This document shows positions 14,719 through 15,927 of a stretch of 15,927 nucleotides of DNA, one piece after another. The notes beneath the pieces were generated by a model, which did not search any database, was not told the DNA's origin, and was given only the letters and a program-made list of their open reading frames with translations. Source of the stretch: DAOMOD01 sp964526035 (GTDB lineage Bacteria > Pseudomonadota > Gammaproteobacteria > Xanthomonadales > BPKI01); contig CAZGKE010000074.1 in NCBI GenBank assembly GCA_964526035.1, positions 1-15,927 of the forward strand, in the 5' to 3' direction. The stretch's first letter is position 1. Each line of letters opens with the position of its first letter. Both the position numbers and the translations under genes were made by a program.

Positions 14719-15741
14719 ATGAACGCCGAAGCCGCCCAGCTCCGCCACGTCGCCGCCCGGCTCGCCGGAATCGGCGACATGCGCGCCGTTCAGGCGCTGA
14801 TCGCCGACGACATGGCGGCGGTGGACACGCTGATCCGCGCGCGGCTTTCCTCGGACGTGCCGCTGGTCAACAGTGTGGCCGAACACATCATCGCCGCCGG
14901 CGGCAAGCGCCTGCGCCCCGCCCTGGTGCTGCTTGCTTCCAGAGCCACCGGCTACAACGGGCACGACCATCGCCTGCTGGCCACCATCATCGAGTTCATC
15001 CACACCGCCACCCTGCTCCACGACGACGTGGTCGACGAGTCCGACCTGCGCCGTGGGCGCCGCACCGCGAACGCCATCTGGGGCAATGCCGCCAGCGTGC
15101 TGGTCGGTGACTTCCTCTATTCGCGCGCATTCCAGCTGATGGTCGAAGCCGACCAGATGCCGATCATGCGCATCCTTGCCGACACCACCAACGCCATCGC
15201 CGAAGGCGAAGTGCTGCAGCTGATGTACGTGCGCAACCCCGACACCGACGAAGCGGCCTATCTTGAAGTGATCGAGCGCAAGACCGCCGTCCTGTTTGCC
15301 GCCGCCGCGCGACTGGGCGGCATGTTGGCCGGCGCGACGCCCGCGCTCGAACAGAACATGCACGACTACGGCCTGAACCTCGGCCTGGCCTTCCAGATCG
15401 CAGACGACGTACTCGACTACACCGCCGATCCCGAAGCGCTAGGCAAGAACCTCGGCGACGACCTTGCCGAGGGCAAGCCCACGCTGCCGGTCATCTGTGC
15501 ACTGGCGCGAAGCACGGGAGAATCGGCCGCGCGTCTGCGCCGGGCCATCCAGGAGGGCGATGCCGAACACCTCCCGGATATCGTGACCCTGATCCTCGAC
15601 AGCGGCGCGCTTGACTACTGCCGTGAGCGGGCGCGCGGCTATGCAGACGCCGCCCTTGCTGCCCTTGAGCCACTGCCCGCTTCCCCGCAGCGCGAGGCGA
15701 TGGAGGTGCTGGCGCGTTACGCGGTGGGACGCAATCACTGA
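14719..15741 (+). CDS. ispB: all-trans-polyprenyl (octaprenyl-type) diphosphate synthase
   Basis: Condenses farnesyl diphosphate with isopentenyl diphosphate units to make the C40-type side chain of ubiquinone and menaquinone. The 340-residue protein is a trans-prenyltransferase: GGKRLRP (61-67), first aspartate-rich motif HDDVVDESDLRRG (101-113) with Asp102, Asp103 and Asp106, EGEVLQL (162-168), and second motif FQIADDVLDY (225-234) followed by GKNLGDDLAEGK (242-253). These residues fit IspB better than the short-chain IspA synthases. An in-frame ATG at 14710 would give three more residues, but it overlaps the TATAAT box, so ATG 14719 is chosen. Chain length (C40 or other) is not certain from sequence. 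It is divergent from ssb. Confidence 0.93.
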   Translation: MNAEAAQLRHVAARLAGIGDMRAVQALIADDMAAVDTLIRARLSSDVPLVNSVAEHIIAAGGKRLRPALVLLASRATGYNGHDHRLLATIIEFIHTATLLHDDVVDESDLRRGRRTANAIWGNAASVLVGDFLYSRAFQLMVEADQMPIMRILADTTNAIAEGEVLQLMYVRNPDTDEAAYLEVIERKTAVLFAAAARLGGMLAGATPALEQNMHDYGLNLGLAFQIADDVLDYTADPEALGKNLGDDLAEGKPTLPVICALARSTGESAARLRRAIQEGDAEHLPDIVTLILDSGALDYCRERARGYADAALAALEPLPASPQREAMEVLARYAVGRNH

Positions 15742-15748
15742 AGGGTTG

Positions 15749-15764
15749 ACCGCCGGACGGCGGT
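15749..15764 (+). terminator. terminator-like hairpin after ispB
   Basis: ACCGCC-GGAC-GGCGGT forms a 6-bp GC-rich stem (7 bp with a tighter loop) beginning 8 bases after the ispB stop. The following bases, TTGATTGTTGTG, are T-rich but interrupted. It can serve as a modest intrinsic terminator, and it is also the first part of the repeated unit described for this region. Confidence 0.5.
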
Positions 15765-15927
15765 TGATTGTTGTGTCATCCATGACGTTTTTCCGTCCGC
15801 CTCCCGGCGGCCGAGTCACTTTCTCTTGCTGTGGTAGGTCGGCATCCCATGCCGACAGCTTCGTCATGTCCGCCTGTCGGCGGGTTGTTTGTGTCATCCC
15901 TGACTGGGTTTCGTCCGCCTCCCGGCG
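15750..15927. repeat. pair of about 60-bp direct repeats at the window edge
   Basis: Copy A (15750-15810) and copy B (15870-15927, cut by the window end) share the same order of parts: a CCGCC...GGCGG hairpin, a G/T-rich spacer, TGTGTCATCC, TGAC, a short T-rich stretch, then CGTCCGCCTCCCGGCG, itself containing CCGCC-TCCC-GGCGG. The copies start 120 bp apart and differ by small substitutions and indels. No coding frame crosses the region. Such units are typical of dispersed intergenic repeats. Confidence 0.7.
15834..15856 (+). repeat. GTAG-headed REP-like palindrome
   Basis: GTAG is followed directly by GTCGGCAT-CCC-ATGCCGAC, a perfect 8-bp stem with a 3-nt loop. A GTAG tetranucleotide at the 5' foot of a short palindrome is the layout of REP elements mobilised by REP-associated tyrosine transposases (RAYTs), known from Stenotrophomonas, Xanthomonas and other gammaproteobacteria. 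It lies between the two direct repeats. No RAYT gene is in this window. Confidence 0.6.

Noticed and set aside
15750..15927. CRISPR array
   Set aside because: The repeats are about 60 bp, differ from one another, occur only twice and contain several hairpins; they lack short identical repeats with unique spacers of constant size and there are no cas genes.

Overview
This is a high-GC window (about two-thirds G+C by eye) from what looks like a gammaproteobacterium, most plausibly of the Xanthomonadales/Lysobacterales or close to them. The assignment is an inference. It rests on the ispB and ssb housekeeping genes, the dTDP-sugar gene rmlB, a TonB-dependent receptor tied to catabolic genes, a GTAG-headed REP-like palindrome at the right edge, and an ispB that appears to be leaderless.

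Layout. (1) Bases 1-681: the 5' part of rmlB on the minus strand, preceded by a possible 10-codon leader ORF that overlaps its start. (2) Bases 851-7751: four minus-strand genes for a TonB-dependent receptor, a thiolase, a fused enoyl-CoA hydratase/3-hydroxyacyl-CoA dehydrogenase and an alpha/beta hydrolase (transcribed in the order hydrolase, FadB-like, thiolase, receptor). (3) Bases 7752-8063: a 312-bp AT-richer divergent control region with two palindromic operator-like sites, each touching a candidate -10 box. (4) Bases 8064-14152: six tightly packed plus-strand genes for an acyl-CoA dehydrogenase, an IclR-family regulator, an MDR/quinone-oxidoreductase-like enzyme, a membrane permease, a hot-dog thioesterase and a zinc alcohol dehydrogenase. 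(5) Bases 14163-15741: ssb (minus) and ispB (plus), divergently transcribed. (6) Bases 15742-15927: a terminator-like hairpin and interspersed palindromic repeats that run off the window.

Regions 2 to 4 read as one divergent catabolic regulon. The receptor would bring a ligand across the outer membrane and the permease would carry it, or a product, across the inner membrane. The hydrolase would cleave an ester-like or related bond. The alcohol dehydrogenase and MDR enzyme would adjust alcohol or enone groups. The acyl-CoA dehydrogenase, hydratase/dehydrogenase and thiolase would carry out a full turn of beta-oxidation. The thioesterase would release free acid or recover CoA. The IclR protein, second gene of the plus operon, is the obvious candidate to bind the central sites, control both arms and regulate itself. 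No acyl-CoA ligase or CoA transferase is encoded here, so activation must occur elsewhere or the substrate arrives by another route. The substrate cannot be read from the sequence.

No tRNA, rRNA, CRISPR array, transposase or phage gene was seen.
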